Below, one piece after another: positions 26,725 through 34,451 of a stretch of DNA of 64,000 bases (its first letter is position 1; the number at the start of each line of letters is the position of its first letter). Source of the stretch: Aquitalea sp. LB_tupeE (lineage in GTDB: Bacteria > Pseudomonadota > Gammaproteobacteria > Burkholderiales > Chromobacteriaceae); assembly GCF_013391415.1 (NCBI RefSeq), contig NZ_JACAXB010000034.1:226512-290511 (forward strand), in the 5' to 3' direction. The notes under the pieces are model-generated. The model worked only from the letters and a program-made list of their open reading frames with translations, ran no database searches and was not told the origin of the DNA. Position numbers and translations under genes: made by a program.

Positions 26725-28545
26725 TTAATGCCGCCGTGCCAGCCGCTGCAACACAGCTACCAGGGTATCGACTTCCTCGCAGGTGTTATAGAACGCCAGC
26801 GAAGGCCGCACCGTGGCTTCCAGCCCGAAGCGACGCAGAATCGGCTGGGCGCAGTGGTGGCCGGAGCGCACCGCAATGCCTTCCTGATTCAGCGCCTTGC
26901 CCACTTCCTCGGTGCGATAGCCCGGCAGCACGAAGGACAGCACGCTGGCCTTGTTGGCTGCGGTGCCGATCAGGCGCAAACCCGGTACCGATTGCAGGCC
27001 GTGGGTGGCATACACCAGCAGGTCGTGCTCGTAATGGGCAATGGCTTCCAGCCCGATACGCTCGACATAGTCGATGGCTGCGCCCAGGCCCACCGCGTCC
27101 GCGATATTGCCGGTGCCCGCTTCGAACTTGTTGGGTGCCGGCTGATACAGCGTTTTCTCGAAGGTGACATCAGCAATCATGTTGCCACCCCCTTGCCACG
27201 GCGGCATGCTGTCCAGCAATTCCTTCTTGCCGTACACCACGCCGATGCCGGTGGGTGCAAATACCTTGTGTCCGGAGAACACAAAGAAGTCTGCATCCAG
27301 CGCCTGCACATTCACCCGCATGTGCGATACCGACTGCGCGCCGTCCACCAGCACCCGCGCCCCGGCGGCATGCGCCAGCGCCACGATTTCCTGCACCGGT
27401 GTCACCGTACCCAGGGCATTGGATACCTGGGTGATGGCCACCAGCTTGGTGCGGCTGTTCAGCAGCTTGCGGTATTCGTCCAGCAAAATCTGGCCGCTGT
27501 CATCCACCGGAATCACCCGGATTTTGGCGCCGCTGGCAGCAGCCAGCATTTGCCAGGGCACGATGTTGGCGTGGTGCTCCAGCTGCGACACCACGATTTC
27601 ATCGCCCGCGCCGATGTTCTGGCGACCCCAGGTATTGGCCACCAGGTTGATGGCCTCGGTGGCACCGCGTACGAAAATCACCTGATCCGGGCTGGGAGAG
27701 CCAATGAAGCGCACCACCTTGTTCCGGGCCGCTTCATAAGCATCCGTCGCCCGCGCCGCCAGCTCATGCGCGGCGCGGTGGATGTTGGAGTTTTCGTGCT
27801 GGTAGAAATAGGCCAGCCGGTCTATCACCGCTTGCGGTTTGTGCGTGGTGGCGGCGTTGTCCAGCCAGATCAGCGGCTTACCATTGACCCGCTCGGCCAG
27901 GATGGGGAAGTCCCGGCGCACGGCATTGACATCAAAGCCATGGCCGCGACTGGCCACCTTGCGGTCGAAATCCGGTGCCTTGCCATGTTGCGGCCATTCC
28001 TCGACAAAGTAATAGCCATGGCTATTACCCTGCGCGGGTGCCGCTGCCACCGGCTGGCGGCTGTCGCCGGCCAGCAGGGCGCGCAGCTCATCCGCACCCG
28101 GCAGACCGAAGGACTGCGCCGTTACCCGGTCGTCCACCGCCACATCCGGCGCGGCAGAGGGATAGGCCGAGGACTCACCGATAAAGTAATACGGCGAGGA
28201 CGGCACCGCAGCACCGGCAAAGGACGGGGCCGAAGGCTGGGCAGCGGCCACTTGCGGAATGACAACGCCATAACCTTCAGGCACGGCATAGGCATGCGGG
28301 CCACCACGACCAAAGCCATCCAGCGCCGCCGGTTCCGGCGCATGCGCGGCGGCGGCCGCCGGCTGTGGCGACAACTGCGGGCCAGCCACATCCAGATTCA
28401 GCCCATGGGCGGCAGGCGGCGGGCTACCTGGTACCTGCCCCGGCAAGGCGCTGAAGAAGGCATTGGCCAGATTCGCCAGCTGGGCGACATCCGGCAGGCC
28501 GTCTGGCAGGCCGGAAGGCTTACTTGTAGGTATCTGGGTAGTCAT
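26725..28545 (-). CDS. Family 2A encapsulin cargo cysteine desulfurase with N-terminal loading domain
   Basis: 606 residues from the ATG at 28545 (MTTQIPTSKPSG). Residues about 1-200 are a Pro/Ala/Gly-rich disordered region with short conserved-looking islands: LPDVAQLANLANAFFSALPG (18-37), YAVPEGYGVVIP, SPYYFIGESSAY (117-128) and HGYYFVEEWPQHGK. Residues about 202-606 are a SufS/CsdA-type class V desulfurase: HGFDVNAVRRDFPIL, H324 in LEHHAN, PLP lysine K427 in SGHKVFAP and catalytic C565 in SGHHCAQP. It takes sulfur from cysteine, leaving alanine and an enzyme persulfide. In family 2A encapsulins this N-terminal extension is the cargo-loading domain. The start lies inside the shell gene, overlapping by 26 bp, suggesting coupled synthesis. 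Confidence 0.93.
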   Translation of the reverse strand: MTTQIPTSKPSGLPDGLPDVAQLANLANAFFSALPGQVPGSPPPAAHGLNLDVAGPQLSPQPAAAAAHAPEPAALDGFGRGGPHAYAVPEGYGVVIPQVAAAQPSAPSFAGAAVPSSPYYFIGESSAYPSAAPDVAVDDRVTAQSFGLPGADELRALLAGDSRQPVAAAPAQGNSHGYYFVEEWPQHGKAPDFDRKVASRGHGFDVNAVRRDFPILAERVNGKPLIWLDNAATTHKPQAVIDRLAYFYQHENSNIHRAAHELAARATDAYEAARNKVVRFIGSPSPDQVIFVRGATEAINLVANTWGRQNIGAGDEIVVSQLEHHANIVPWQMLAAASGAKIRVIPVDDSGQILLDEYRKLLNSRTKLVAITQVSNALGTVTPVQEIVALAHAAGARVLVDGAQSVSHMRVNVQALDADFFVFSGHKVFAPTGIGVVYGKKELLDSMPPWQGGGNMIADVTFEKTLYQPAPNKFEAGTGNIADAVGLGAAIDYVERIGLEAIAHYEHDLLVYATHGLQSVPGLRLIGTAANKASVLSFVLPGYRTEEVGKALNQEGIAVRSGHHCAQPILRRFGLEATVRPSLAFYNTCEEVDTLVAVLQRLARRH

Positions 28546-29452
28546 GGTACTTGCCAATCTCCACGTCTTCGAGCACGGCCAGCGCATCTTCGGTCAGCAC
28601 GGCCAGCGAGCAATACAGCGAAATCAGGTAGGACGCGATGGCGTTGCGATTGATGCCCATGAAGCGCACCGACAGGCCCGGGCTTTGTTCGCCAGCCACA
28701 CCCGGCTGGTACAGGCCGATCACCCCCTGGCGCTTCTCACCTACGCGCAGCAGCAAGATCTTGGTCTTGCCGTCTTCGTCGATAGGCAGCTTGTCTGACG
28801 GGATGATGGGGACACCGCGCCAGGTGATGAACTGGGAACCGAACAGGCTCACGGTCGGGGGCGGTACGCCACGGCGGGTGCATTCACGACCGAAGGCGGC
28901 AATGGCCAGCGGGTGGGCCAGGAAGAAGCCCGGCTCTTTCCATACCTTGGTCAACAGCTCGTCCAGATCATCCGGGGTCGGTGCGCCGGTCAGGGTGGAG
29001 ATGCGCTGGGTATCGTCCACATTGGCCAGCAAGCCGTATTCCGGGTTGTTGATCAGCTCGGATTCCTGGCGTTCCTTGATGGTTTCAATGGTCAGGCGCA
29101 GCTGTTCCTTGATCTGGTCGTGCGGGCTGCTGTACAGGTCGGACACGCGAGTGTGCACGTCCAGTACGGTGGTCACCGCATTGAGGAACAATTCGCGCGG
29201 CTGTTCTTCGTAATCGACAAAGGTTTGCGGCAGTTCGGATTCATCGCGTTGCGAGCAGGCCACCTGCACGCCAGCGGCATTTTTCACCCGGTTCAGACGG
29301 AAAATGCCCGCTTCTACCGGCGACCATTGCAGCAGATGCACCAGCCAGCGCGGGCTGATGGTGGACAACTGCGGAACGGTTTTGGTGGCATTGGCTAGCT
29401 GGCGCGCGGCGTTGTCGCCCAGTGCCTGTTTGACGTCCTGATGTTGAGACAT
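28520..29452 (-). CDS. srpI: Family 2A encapsulin shell protein (SrpI-type)
   Basis: 310 residues from the ATG at 29452, with GGAG five bases upstream. Its start MSQHQDVKQALGDNAARQLA and segments SPRWLVHLLQWSPVEAG, VDYEEQPRELFLNAVTTVLDVHTRVSDLYSS-type region (about 78-110), HPLAIAAFGRECTRRGVPPP and SLFGSQFITWRGVPIIPSDK match SrpI-like HK97-fold shell proteins (family 2A). The cyclic-nucleotide-binding domain of family 2B shells is absent. The protein should self-assemble into an icosahedral compartment around the desulfurase encoded next. SrpI was first seen as a sulfur-starvation-induced cyanobacterial protein, which fits this sulfur-rich neighbourhood. The C-terminus overlaps the cargo start by 26 bp. 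Confidence 0.93.
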   Translation of the reverse strand: MSQHQDVKQALGDNAARQLANATKTVPQLSTISPRWLVHLLQWSPVEAGIFRLNRVKNAAGVQVACSQRDESELPQTFVDYEEQPRELFLNAVTTVLDVHTRVSDLYSSPHDQIKEQLRLTIETIKERQESELINNPEYGLLANVDDTQRISTLTGAPTPDDLDELLTKVWKEPGFFLAHPLAIAAFGRECTRRGVPPPTVSLFGSQFITWRGVPIIPSDKLPIDEDGKTKILLLRVGEKRQGVIGLYQPGVAGEQSPGLSVRFMGINRNAIASYLISLYCSLAVLTEDALAVLEDVEIGKYHDYPDTYK

Positions 29453-29610
29453 GTCTGCTCCATAAGGGTGGTTAAAAAAACAATCTGCAGGTTGCTCAAG
29501 CCCCTTGCCGGCGGCCTGCAGGCAATACTCCGCCCAGCCCGGCAGCATGCCGAAGCGCGGTGAGGTAATTCATCGGAATCGTCTTATATGGGTGAAGGAG
29601 CGAGCCGGAA

Positions 29611-30546
29611 TCAGCCCTGCAAGCTGGCCTGGGTAATCTGACTGCCCGGTGGCACGCTGCGGGTGAGCCAGACATTGCCGCCTATGCTGGAACCACGCCC
29701 GATGGTGATACGGCCCAGTACTGTGGCACCGGCGTAGATCACCACATCGTCTTCCACAATGGGGTGGCGCGGCTGGCCCTTGAGCAGACTGCCATCCTCG
29801 CCCTGTTCAAAGCGTTTGGCACCCAGGGTGACTGCCTGATACAAGCGCACCCGCTCGCCAATGACGGCGGTTTCACCTATCACCACGCCGGTACCGTGAT
29901 CGATGAAAAAACCGGCACCGATTTGCGCACCGGGGTGAATGTCAATACCGGTTTCACCATGGGCGATTTCGGCGATGATGCGAGCCACCAAGGGCAAGTC
30001 GGCGCGATAGAGCAGATGGGCCAGACGGTGATGCAGGATGGCATTGATGCCGGGATAGCACAGCAGCACTTCATCCACACTGCGCGCTGCCGGGTCGCCC
30101 TGCCAGGCGGCGGTGATGTCAGCGTCCAGCAGGCGGCGCTGGTCGGGCAAGGCGGCGGCAAACTGCTGAACAATCGCCACCGACTGTGCCTCACTGTCCT
30201 CTGCCGCCAACCCGTTCAGGCGTGCGCTGTAGCGCAGTTCAAGTACCACTTGCGCCGCCAGTGCATCCAGCGCCACGGCCAGGCTGTGACCGACGAAAAA
30301 GTCCTCGCTGCTGTCGCGCAGTCCCGGCGGCCCTAGCCGCATCGGAAACAGCGCAGCAGCCAGGGTGGCCACGACATCACGCAAGACAGTACGGGACGGA
30401 AATTCGCGGGTGGAAAAATCCCGCAAACGGCCCTGGCTTTGCCGCCAGTCGGCACGTGCCGCATGCAAGGCGCTGACTACGCTGTCCAGATGCCAGTCGT
30501 GTACCACCGGCTGGGCAGGACCAAGGGGACGGACCAGATCATTCAT
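29611..30546 (-). CDS. epsC: Serine O-acetyltransferase (EpsC/CysE type) of the encapsulin operon
   Basis: 311 residues from the ATG at 30546. It makes O-acetylserine, the carbon skeleton for cysteine. The C-terminal left-handed parallel beta-helix has the hexapeptide repeats and active-site His segments IDIHPGAQIGAGFFIDHGTG and VVIGETAVIGERVRLYQAVTLGA; the N-terminal helical domain is longer than in CysE, as in EpsC proteins. The extended start at 30603 is rejected since it overlaps the rhodanese gene end. Serine acetyltransferases are recurrent neighbours of family 2A encapsulins; here it may replenish cysteine for the encapsulated desulfurase. A 158-bp gap separates it from the shell gene. 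Confidence 0.92.
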   Translation of the reverse strand: MNDLVRPLGPAQPVVHDWHLDSVVSALHAARADWRQSQGRLRDFSTREFPSRTVLRDVVATLAAALFPMRLGPPGLRDSSEDFFVGHSLAVALDALAAQVVLELRYSARLNGLAAEDSEAQSVAIVQQFAAALPDQRRLLDADITAAWQGDPAARSVDEVLLCYPGINAILHHRLAHLLYRADLPLVARIIAEIAHGETGIDIHPGAQIGAGFFIDHGTGVVIGETAVIGERVRLYQAVTLGAKRFEQGEDGSLLKGQPRHPIVEDDVVIYAGATVLGRITIGRGSSIGGNVWLTRSVPPGSQITQASLQG

Positions 30547-30587
30547 GGCTGTACTCGCTTTATCGTCAGTCGGGCCTGAGCCGGGTT

Positions 30588-31133
30588 TCAGTCTTGCTGC
30601 CAAGGCAGGTTCCAGTAACGCCAGCCACCCACGTCACCACGCTGGTTCTGGCTGTCGAGGTCCCCTTCGAAACCTTCCAGCACGTTGTACACCTGGGTAA
30701 AGCCGGCCTTGGCCGCAGCCTCGGCAGCGGCGGCGGAACGTTTGCCACTGCGGCACAGCAGCACCACGATGCTGTTCTTGCCGCCGGCCTTGTTTTCCAG
30801 CTCGCGCAGGAAGCGCGGGTTCTTGATCAAGGCAGTGCCGGTCTGCCAGGCCACATGCAAGGAACCGGGCACCTGGCCGACGAATTTGCGCTCCTCGGCG
30901 GTACGCACATCCACCAGCGTGGCGACACCGGCTTCCACCAGCGACCAGGCCTCCAGCGGATAAAGTGCACCGGTGTAAGCAAGCCCGCTGTCCGCCGCCC
31001 GCAGTCGGGCAATCTCGAGCAGTTCTTCGCTGGCACTGACTGCGTCGGTGGCGCTGAGTTGGTGGCCGCTAGGCCCGGCCTGATTGGTATTCGGGGTAAT
31101 GCTTTGGGGGGTGTTGGTGTGCAGTTGCGTCAT
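30588..31133 (-). CDS. Rhodanese-domain sulfurtransferase of the encapsulin operon
   Basis: 181 residues from the ATG at 31133, supported by GGGAG eight bases upstream. Residues 1-35 are a low-complexity Asn/Gln/Pro/Ser/Thr-rich leader, with no signal peptide. A single rhodanese domain follows, with VDVRTAEERKFVGQVPGS and the active-site loop CRSGKR. It carries persulfide sulfur on that cysteine and could pass it to or from thiols and the desulfurase. Rhodaneses are known neighbours of family 2A encapsulins. It is the first gene of the operon. Whether the disordered leader also docks to the shell is an open question. Confidence 0.9.
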   Translation of the reverse strand: MTQLHTNTPQSITPNTNQAGPSGHQLSATDAVSASEELLEIARLRAADSGLAYTGALYPLEAWSLVEAGVATLVDVRTAEERKFVGQVPGSLHVAWQTGTALIKNPRFLRELENKAGGKNSIVVLLCRSGKRSAAAAEAAAKAGFTQVYNVLEGFEGDLDSQNQRGDVGGWRYWNLPWQQD

Positions 31134-31171
31134 CTTGGTCTCCCTGACTGGTGCCATCTGGCTTGCAGACC

Positions 31172-31200
31172 AATATACGCGGCAGCATGCCGACGGCTAA
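31172..31200 (-). promoter_or_regulatory. Candidate promoter of the encapsulin operon
   Basis: Read on the minus strand, TTAGCC is followed after 17 bases by TATATT, about 38 bases before the rhodanese start. The -35 match is poor, which suits an activated promoter. Confidence 0.35.
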
Positions 31201-31238
31201 GCAAGAAAAACTGCAGTGATTATGAAGAAAATAGATAA

Positions 31239-31255
31239 CCATACCGTTCGTATGG
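31239..31255. promoter_or_regulatory. Inverted repeat upstream of the encapsulin operon
   Basis: CCATAC-CGTTC-GTATGG, a perfect 6-bp-arm palindrome about 40 bases upstream of the candidate -35. That is an activator position. An ATAACC element next to it also occurs upstream of ssuE (near 38855), hinting at a shared sulfur regulator of the CysB/Cbl type. Confidence 0.4.
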
Positions 31256-31332
31256 CATTTTCTGGCATAACGAAAAGAATCTTCGTTTACTGAGCAGACA
31301 AGTGCTTACAAAACGGTCGAAAAGCAAGTGAT

Positions 31333-31376
31333 GGATGGGTAGAAAAAACAAAACGGGATGGCCATCGCCATCCCGT
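31333..31376 (-). terminator. Rho-independent terminator of metQ
   Basis: A 9-bp stem CGGGATGGC / GCCATCCCG (31355-31363 and 31368-31376) followed on the minus strand by TTTTGTTTTTTC. Confidence 0.85.
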
Positions 31377-31405
31377 CCGGGGCAGTCAGATCGTGCGTTT
31401 CAGGC

Positions 31406-32194
31406 TTAGAACGCCGGAATCACCGCACCTTGATACTTGGTTTCGATGAACTTCTTGGCTTCCGGGCTGTTCAGCGCAGCAGCCAGTTTCTTGATGGCGG
31501 CGCTGTCCTTGTTGTCCGGACGGGCTACCAGCAGGTTGGCATACGGCGAGGTGGTTTCCACAAACAGCGCATCACGTTTCGGATTCAGCTTGGCTTCCAG
31601 CGCGTAGTTGGCGTTGATCAGCGCAACATCAACCTGGTTCAGCACGCGCGGCAGGGTAGCGGCTTCCAGTTCCTTGATCTTGATGTTCTTCGGGTTGGAC
31701 ACGATGTCCTTGGTGGTCGGGTAGATGTTCTTGCGGTCCTTCAGCTTGATCACGCCGCCCTGATCCAGCAACAGCAGTGCGCGGCCGGCGTTGGTCGGGT
31801 CATTCGGGATGGCCACGGTAGCGCCCTGCGGCAGTTCGGCCACTTTCTTGTACTTGCTGGAGTAAGCAGCAAACGGCTCGATGTGTACCGGCTTGGAAGC
31901 CACCACCAGATGGGTGCCACGGTCCTTGTTGAACTTGTCCAGGTAGGGAATGTGCTGGAAGAAGTTAGCATCCAGCTGCTTTTCTTCTACCTGGGTATTG
32001 GGCAACACGTAGTCGTTGAACACTTTGACTTGCAGATCCACGCCTTGCTTGGCCAGGGTAGGCTTCAGGGCTTCCAGGATTTCAGCATGCGGTACCGGCG
32101 AGGCAGCCACGGTCAGTTTTACATTCTCGGCGTGTACGGCCAGGGCGGCCACGCTCAGGCTCAGGGCAGCAAACAGTTTGGAAACGCGTTTCAT
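31406..32194 (-). CDS. metQ: Methionine ABC transporter substrate-binding protein
   Basis: 262 residues from the ATG at 32194, which has GGAG nearby; the upstream extension is not protein-like. A signal peptide (MKRVSKLFAALSLSVAALAVHA) precedes the NlpA/MetQ body: VAASPVPHAEILEALKPTL, DYVLPNTQVEEKQLDANFFQH and DPTNAGRALLLL. Most MetQ proteins are lipoproteins, but no lipobox cysteine occurs at this cleavage site, so this one is probably a soluble periplasmic protein. Third gene of metNIQ. It delivers D- or L-methionine to MetI. Confidence 0.93.
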   Translation of the reverse strand: MKRVSKLFAALSLSVAALAVHAENVKLTVAASPVPHAEILEALKPTLAKQGVDLQVKVFNDYVLPNTQVEEKQLDANFFQHIPYLDKFNKDRGTHLVVASKPVHIEPFAAYSSKYKKVAELPQGATVAIPNDPTNAGRALLLLDQGGVIKLKDRKNIYPTTKDIVSNPKNIKIKELEAATLPRVLNQVDVALINANYALEAKLNPKRDALFVETTSPYANLLVARPDNKDSAAIKKLAAALNSPEAKKFIETKYQGAVIPAF

Positions 32195-32300
32195 CGTTTT
32201 TATCTCCAGATCAATGGGCAAAGGGGGTCCGGACAGCTGGCAGACACCAGCTGTACAGGGATTCACAACAAGGGAAATCAGTAGATCGCTGGCAGCGTGC

Positions 32301-32978
32301 TCAGCCGAAGCGACAGCGGCGCACCAGGGCATCACCGGCGGATTGCAGCGCCTGCACCAGCACCAGCAGCAACGCCACAGTGACGATCATCACCTCGGTC
32401 TGGAAACGCTGGTAGCCGTAACGGATGGCCAGGTCGCCCAGACCGCCGCCGCCGATCACCCCGGACATGGCGGTATAACCCACCAGCGCCACCGCAGTTA
32501 CGGTAGCCGCGCCAATCAGGCCTGGCATGGCTTCGGGCAGCAGTACCTTGAACACGATCTGCGGCAGTTTGGCACCCATGGACTGACTGGCTTCAATTAC
32601 GCCACGGTCCACTTCGCGCAGCACGTTTTCCACCAGACGGCCAAAGAAGGGAATGGCTCCCACCACCAGCGGCACGATGGCACCGGCCACGCCGATGGAG
32701 GTGCCCACCAGCAACAGGGTGAGCGGAATCAGCACGATCAGCAAAATCACAAACGGCAGCGAACGCAGCACGTTCACCAGGAAAGACATCACCGCATACA
32801 GCCGTGGGCGGGCACGCAGCTGGCCCGGTGCGCTGATGTACAGCAGCACGCCCAGCGGCAGGCCGAACACGATGGTAAACAACAGGGACACACCCAGCAT
32901 GGTCAGGGTATCCAGCGTGGCGGTGCCGATTTCCGGCCAGTCCACCGTCAACAACAGGCTTGGGTCGAATCCGCTCAT
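32301..32978 (-). CDS. metI: Methionine ABC transporter permease
   Basis: 225 residues from the ATG at 32978, overlapping the metN stop as ATGA. Five to six hydrophobic helices and the EAA loop EASQSMGAKLPQIVFKVLLPEAMPG (about 137-161) identify the permease. It pairs with MetN and MetQ to import methionine. Between it and metQ are about 106 bases. Confidence 0.93.
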   Translation of the reverse strand: MSGFDPSLLLTVDWPEIGTATLDTLTMLGVSLLFTIVFGLPLGVLLYISAPGQLRARPRLYAVMSFLVNVLRSLPFVILLIVLIPLTLLLVGTSIGVAGAIVPLVVGAIPFFGRLVENVLREVDRGVIEASQSMGAKLPQIVFKVLLPEAMPGLIGAATVTAVALVGYTAMSGVIGGGGLGDLAIRYGYQRFQTEVMIVTVALLLVLVQALQSAGDALVRRCRFG

Positions 32979-33988
32979 GCCAGCACCTCGCAACGTACAC
33001 CCTCGCGGGCAAAGATTTCCGGCAAGGCCGGCAGTTCCACATCCGACGCCACCACGCCCACCAGCAGCTGGCCGCAGGGGGTATCACGGATTTCGCTCAA
33101 GGTACCGCTCAGCAGGTTGACCCGCAGGCCGGTTTCCCGCCCTACCTTGTCCAGCACCGGGCTGAGCGTGGGTTCGCCGACAAAGGTGAGCTTGAGCAGC
33201 GGCACGCCGATGCGCGCACGCCAGGCGTCGACACGTTCGCCCTGACCAAAACCGGTTTCGGCCAGCAAGCTGCGGGTGACGGCATGCTGCGGCTGCAGGA
33301 ACACATCCAGCACACTGCCCTTTTCCACCACCTTGCCGTGATCCATCACCGACACGTGATCGCACAATTGGCGAATCACGCGCATGTCGTGGGTAATCAG
33401 CACAATGGTGAGATTGAGCTGACGGTTGATGTCGGCCAGCAGGGCCAGAATCGAATCCGTGGTTTCCGGGTCCAGCGCGGACGTGGCTTCGTCACACAGC
33501 AGCAGATCCGGGTGATTGGCCAGCGCACGGGCAATGCCCACGCGCTGCTTTTGTCCGCCGGACAATTGCGACGGGCGCTTTTCCTTGTGATCGGCCAGGC
33601 CCACCAGCTGCAGCAGCTCGTCCACGCGGGCGTCCATCTGTGCCGGAGTCAGGCCTCCAGCCAGTTCCAGCGGAAAGCGCACATTGCCGGCCACCGTGCG
33701 CGAGCGCAGCAGGTTGAAATGCTGAAACACCATGCCGATGCGCTGGCGGCGCAGTTGCAGCTCACCTTCCGGCAAGGCGGTGAGTTCTTGCTCGCCCAGC
33801 TTTACTGTGCCGCTATCCGGGCGCTCCAACAGGTTAAGGCAACGAATCAGGGTACTTTTACCGGCCCCCGAACGGCCGATGATGCCGTAAATTTCTCCGG
33901 CAGCTACTTGCAGGCTGACATCGTCCAGCGCGGCAATGCGGCGGCCTTCGTGGCTGAAATGCTTGCTGAGATTGCGTACTTCTATCAT
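32975..33988 (-). CDS. metN: Methionine import ATP-binding protein
   Basis: 337 residues, the usual MetN length. Walker A GRSGAGKS, signature LSGGQKQRVGIARAL and Walker B LLLCDEATSALDP drive transport; the C-terminal NIL domain (about 250-337, ending EIFAREGVRCEVLA) binds methionine and gives trans-inhibition. It heads metNIQ, 221 bases downstream of the ssuF end. I looked for a SAM-binding RNA in that leader and saw none. Confidence 0.95.
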   Translation of the reverse strand: MIEVRNLSKHFSHEGRRIAALDDVSLQVAAGEIYGIIGRSGAGKSTLIRCLNLLERPDSGTVKLGEQELTALPEGELQLRRQRIGMVFQHFNLLRSRTVAGNVRFPLELAGGLTPAQMDARVDELLQLVGLADHKEKRPSQLSGGQKQRVGIARALANHPDLLLCDEATSALDPETTDSILALLADINRQLNLTIVLITHDMRVIRQLCDHVSVMDHGKVVEKGSVLDVFLQPQHAVTRSLLAETGFGQGERVDAWRARIGVPLLKLTFVGEPTLSPVLDKVGRETGLRVNLLSGTLSEIRDTPCGQLLVGVVASDVELPALPEIFAREGVRCEVLA

Positions 33989-34157
33989 ACCGTCTGCGTT
34001 CTATCCCCTGCCCTGATCAGGCAGAAAGCGGGTGAGAGACGGGGGATAACCCGTCAGGAGTGGCAAGTCTAGCGATTGTTGTTACAAACCAAAAATAATA
34101 AAAATTTTGTTGTATATCGTTTTGGAGAATATTGGATACAGAAGTCTGCATGCACTT

Positions 34158-34199
34158 GTCTTCCCTCGCAGGCTACGACAGCAGCCTGCGAGGGAAGAC
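34158..34199. terminator. 17-bp perfect inverted repeat after ssuF
   Basis: Arms 34158-34174 and 34183-34199 (GTCTTCCCTCGCAGGCT and its complement) surround an 8-base loop, ten bases past the ssuF stop. No uridine run follows in either direction, so it may be a processing or stability hairpin rather than a classic terminator. Confidence 0.7.
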
Positions 34200-34209
34200 C
34201 AATGTCCAC

Positions 34210-34428
34210 TCAGGCCAGCGTGGCGATCGACACTTCTGTGGATTTGACGAAGGCCACCACCGGCGAACCCACCTTCAGCTGCAATTCGCGTACCGAACGG
34301 GTGGTGATTACCGAGGTAACAATGCCCGATGCGGTTTCCACATCCACTTCGGACAATACCGGTCCTTCGATGATTTCCTTGATCACGCCCTTGAACTGGT
34401 TGCGCACATTGATGGATTGAATGCTCAT
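34210..34428 (-). CDS. ssuF: Molybdopterin/oxyanion-binding Mop-domain protein, SsuF-like
   Basis: 72 residues forming a single Mop/TOBE domain: MSIQSINVRNQFKGVIKEI, then VVTSVITTRSVREL-type and GSPVVAFVKSTEVSIA. Such proteins bind molybdate-like oxyanions as small oligomers. In Pseudomonas putida a protein of this kind (SsuF) ends the ssuEADCBF sulfonate operon; the same gene order is found here, so the name is supported by context. Its exact role in sulfonate use is not clear. Confidence 0.87.
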   Translation of the reverse strand: MSIQSINVRNQFKGVIKEIIEGPVLSEVDVETASGIVTSVITTRSVRELQLKVGSPVVAFVKSTEVSIATLA

Positions 34429-34451
34429 GATCTGCTTTCTATGTAATGGGG

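Noticed and set aside
26728..28653. A 641-codon plus-strand open frame over the desulfurase gene
   Set aside because: Antisense to a well-identified protein; composition is codon-shadow like.
33989..34157. A SAM riboswitch in the metN leader
   Set aside because: I looked for paired helices and conserved SAM-class cores; only the hairpin next to ssuF stands out.
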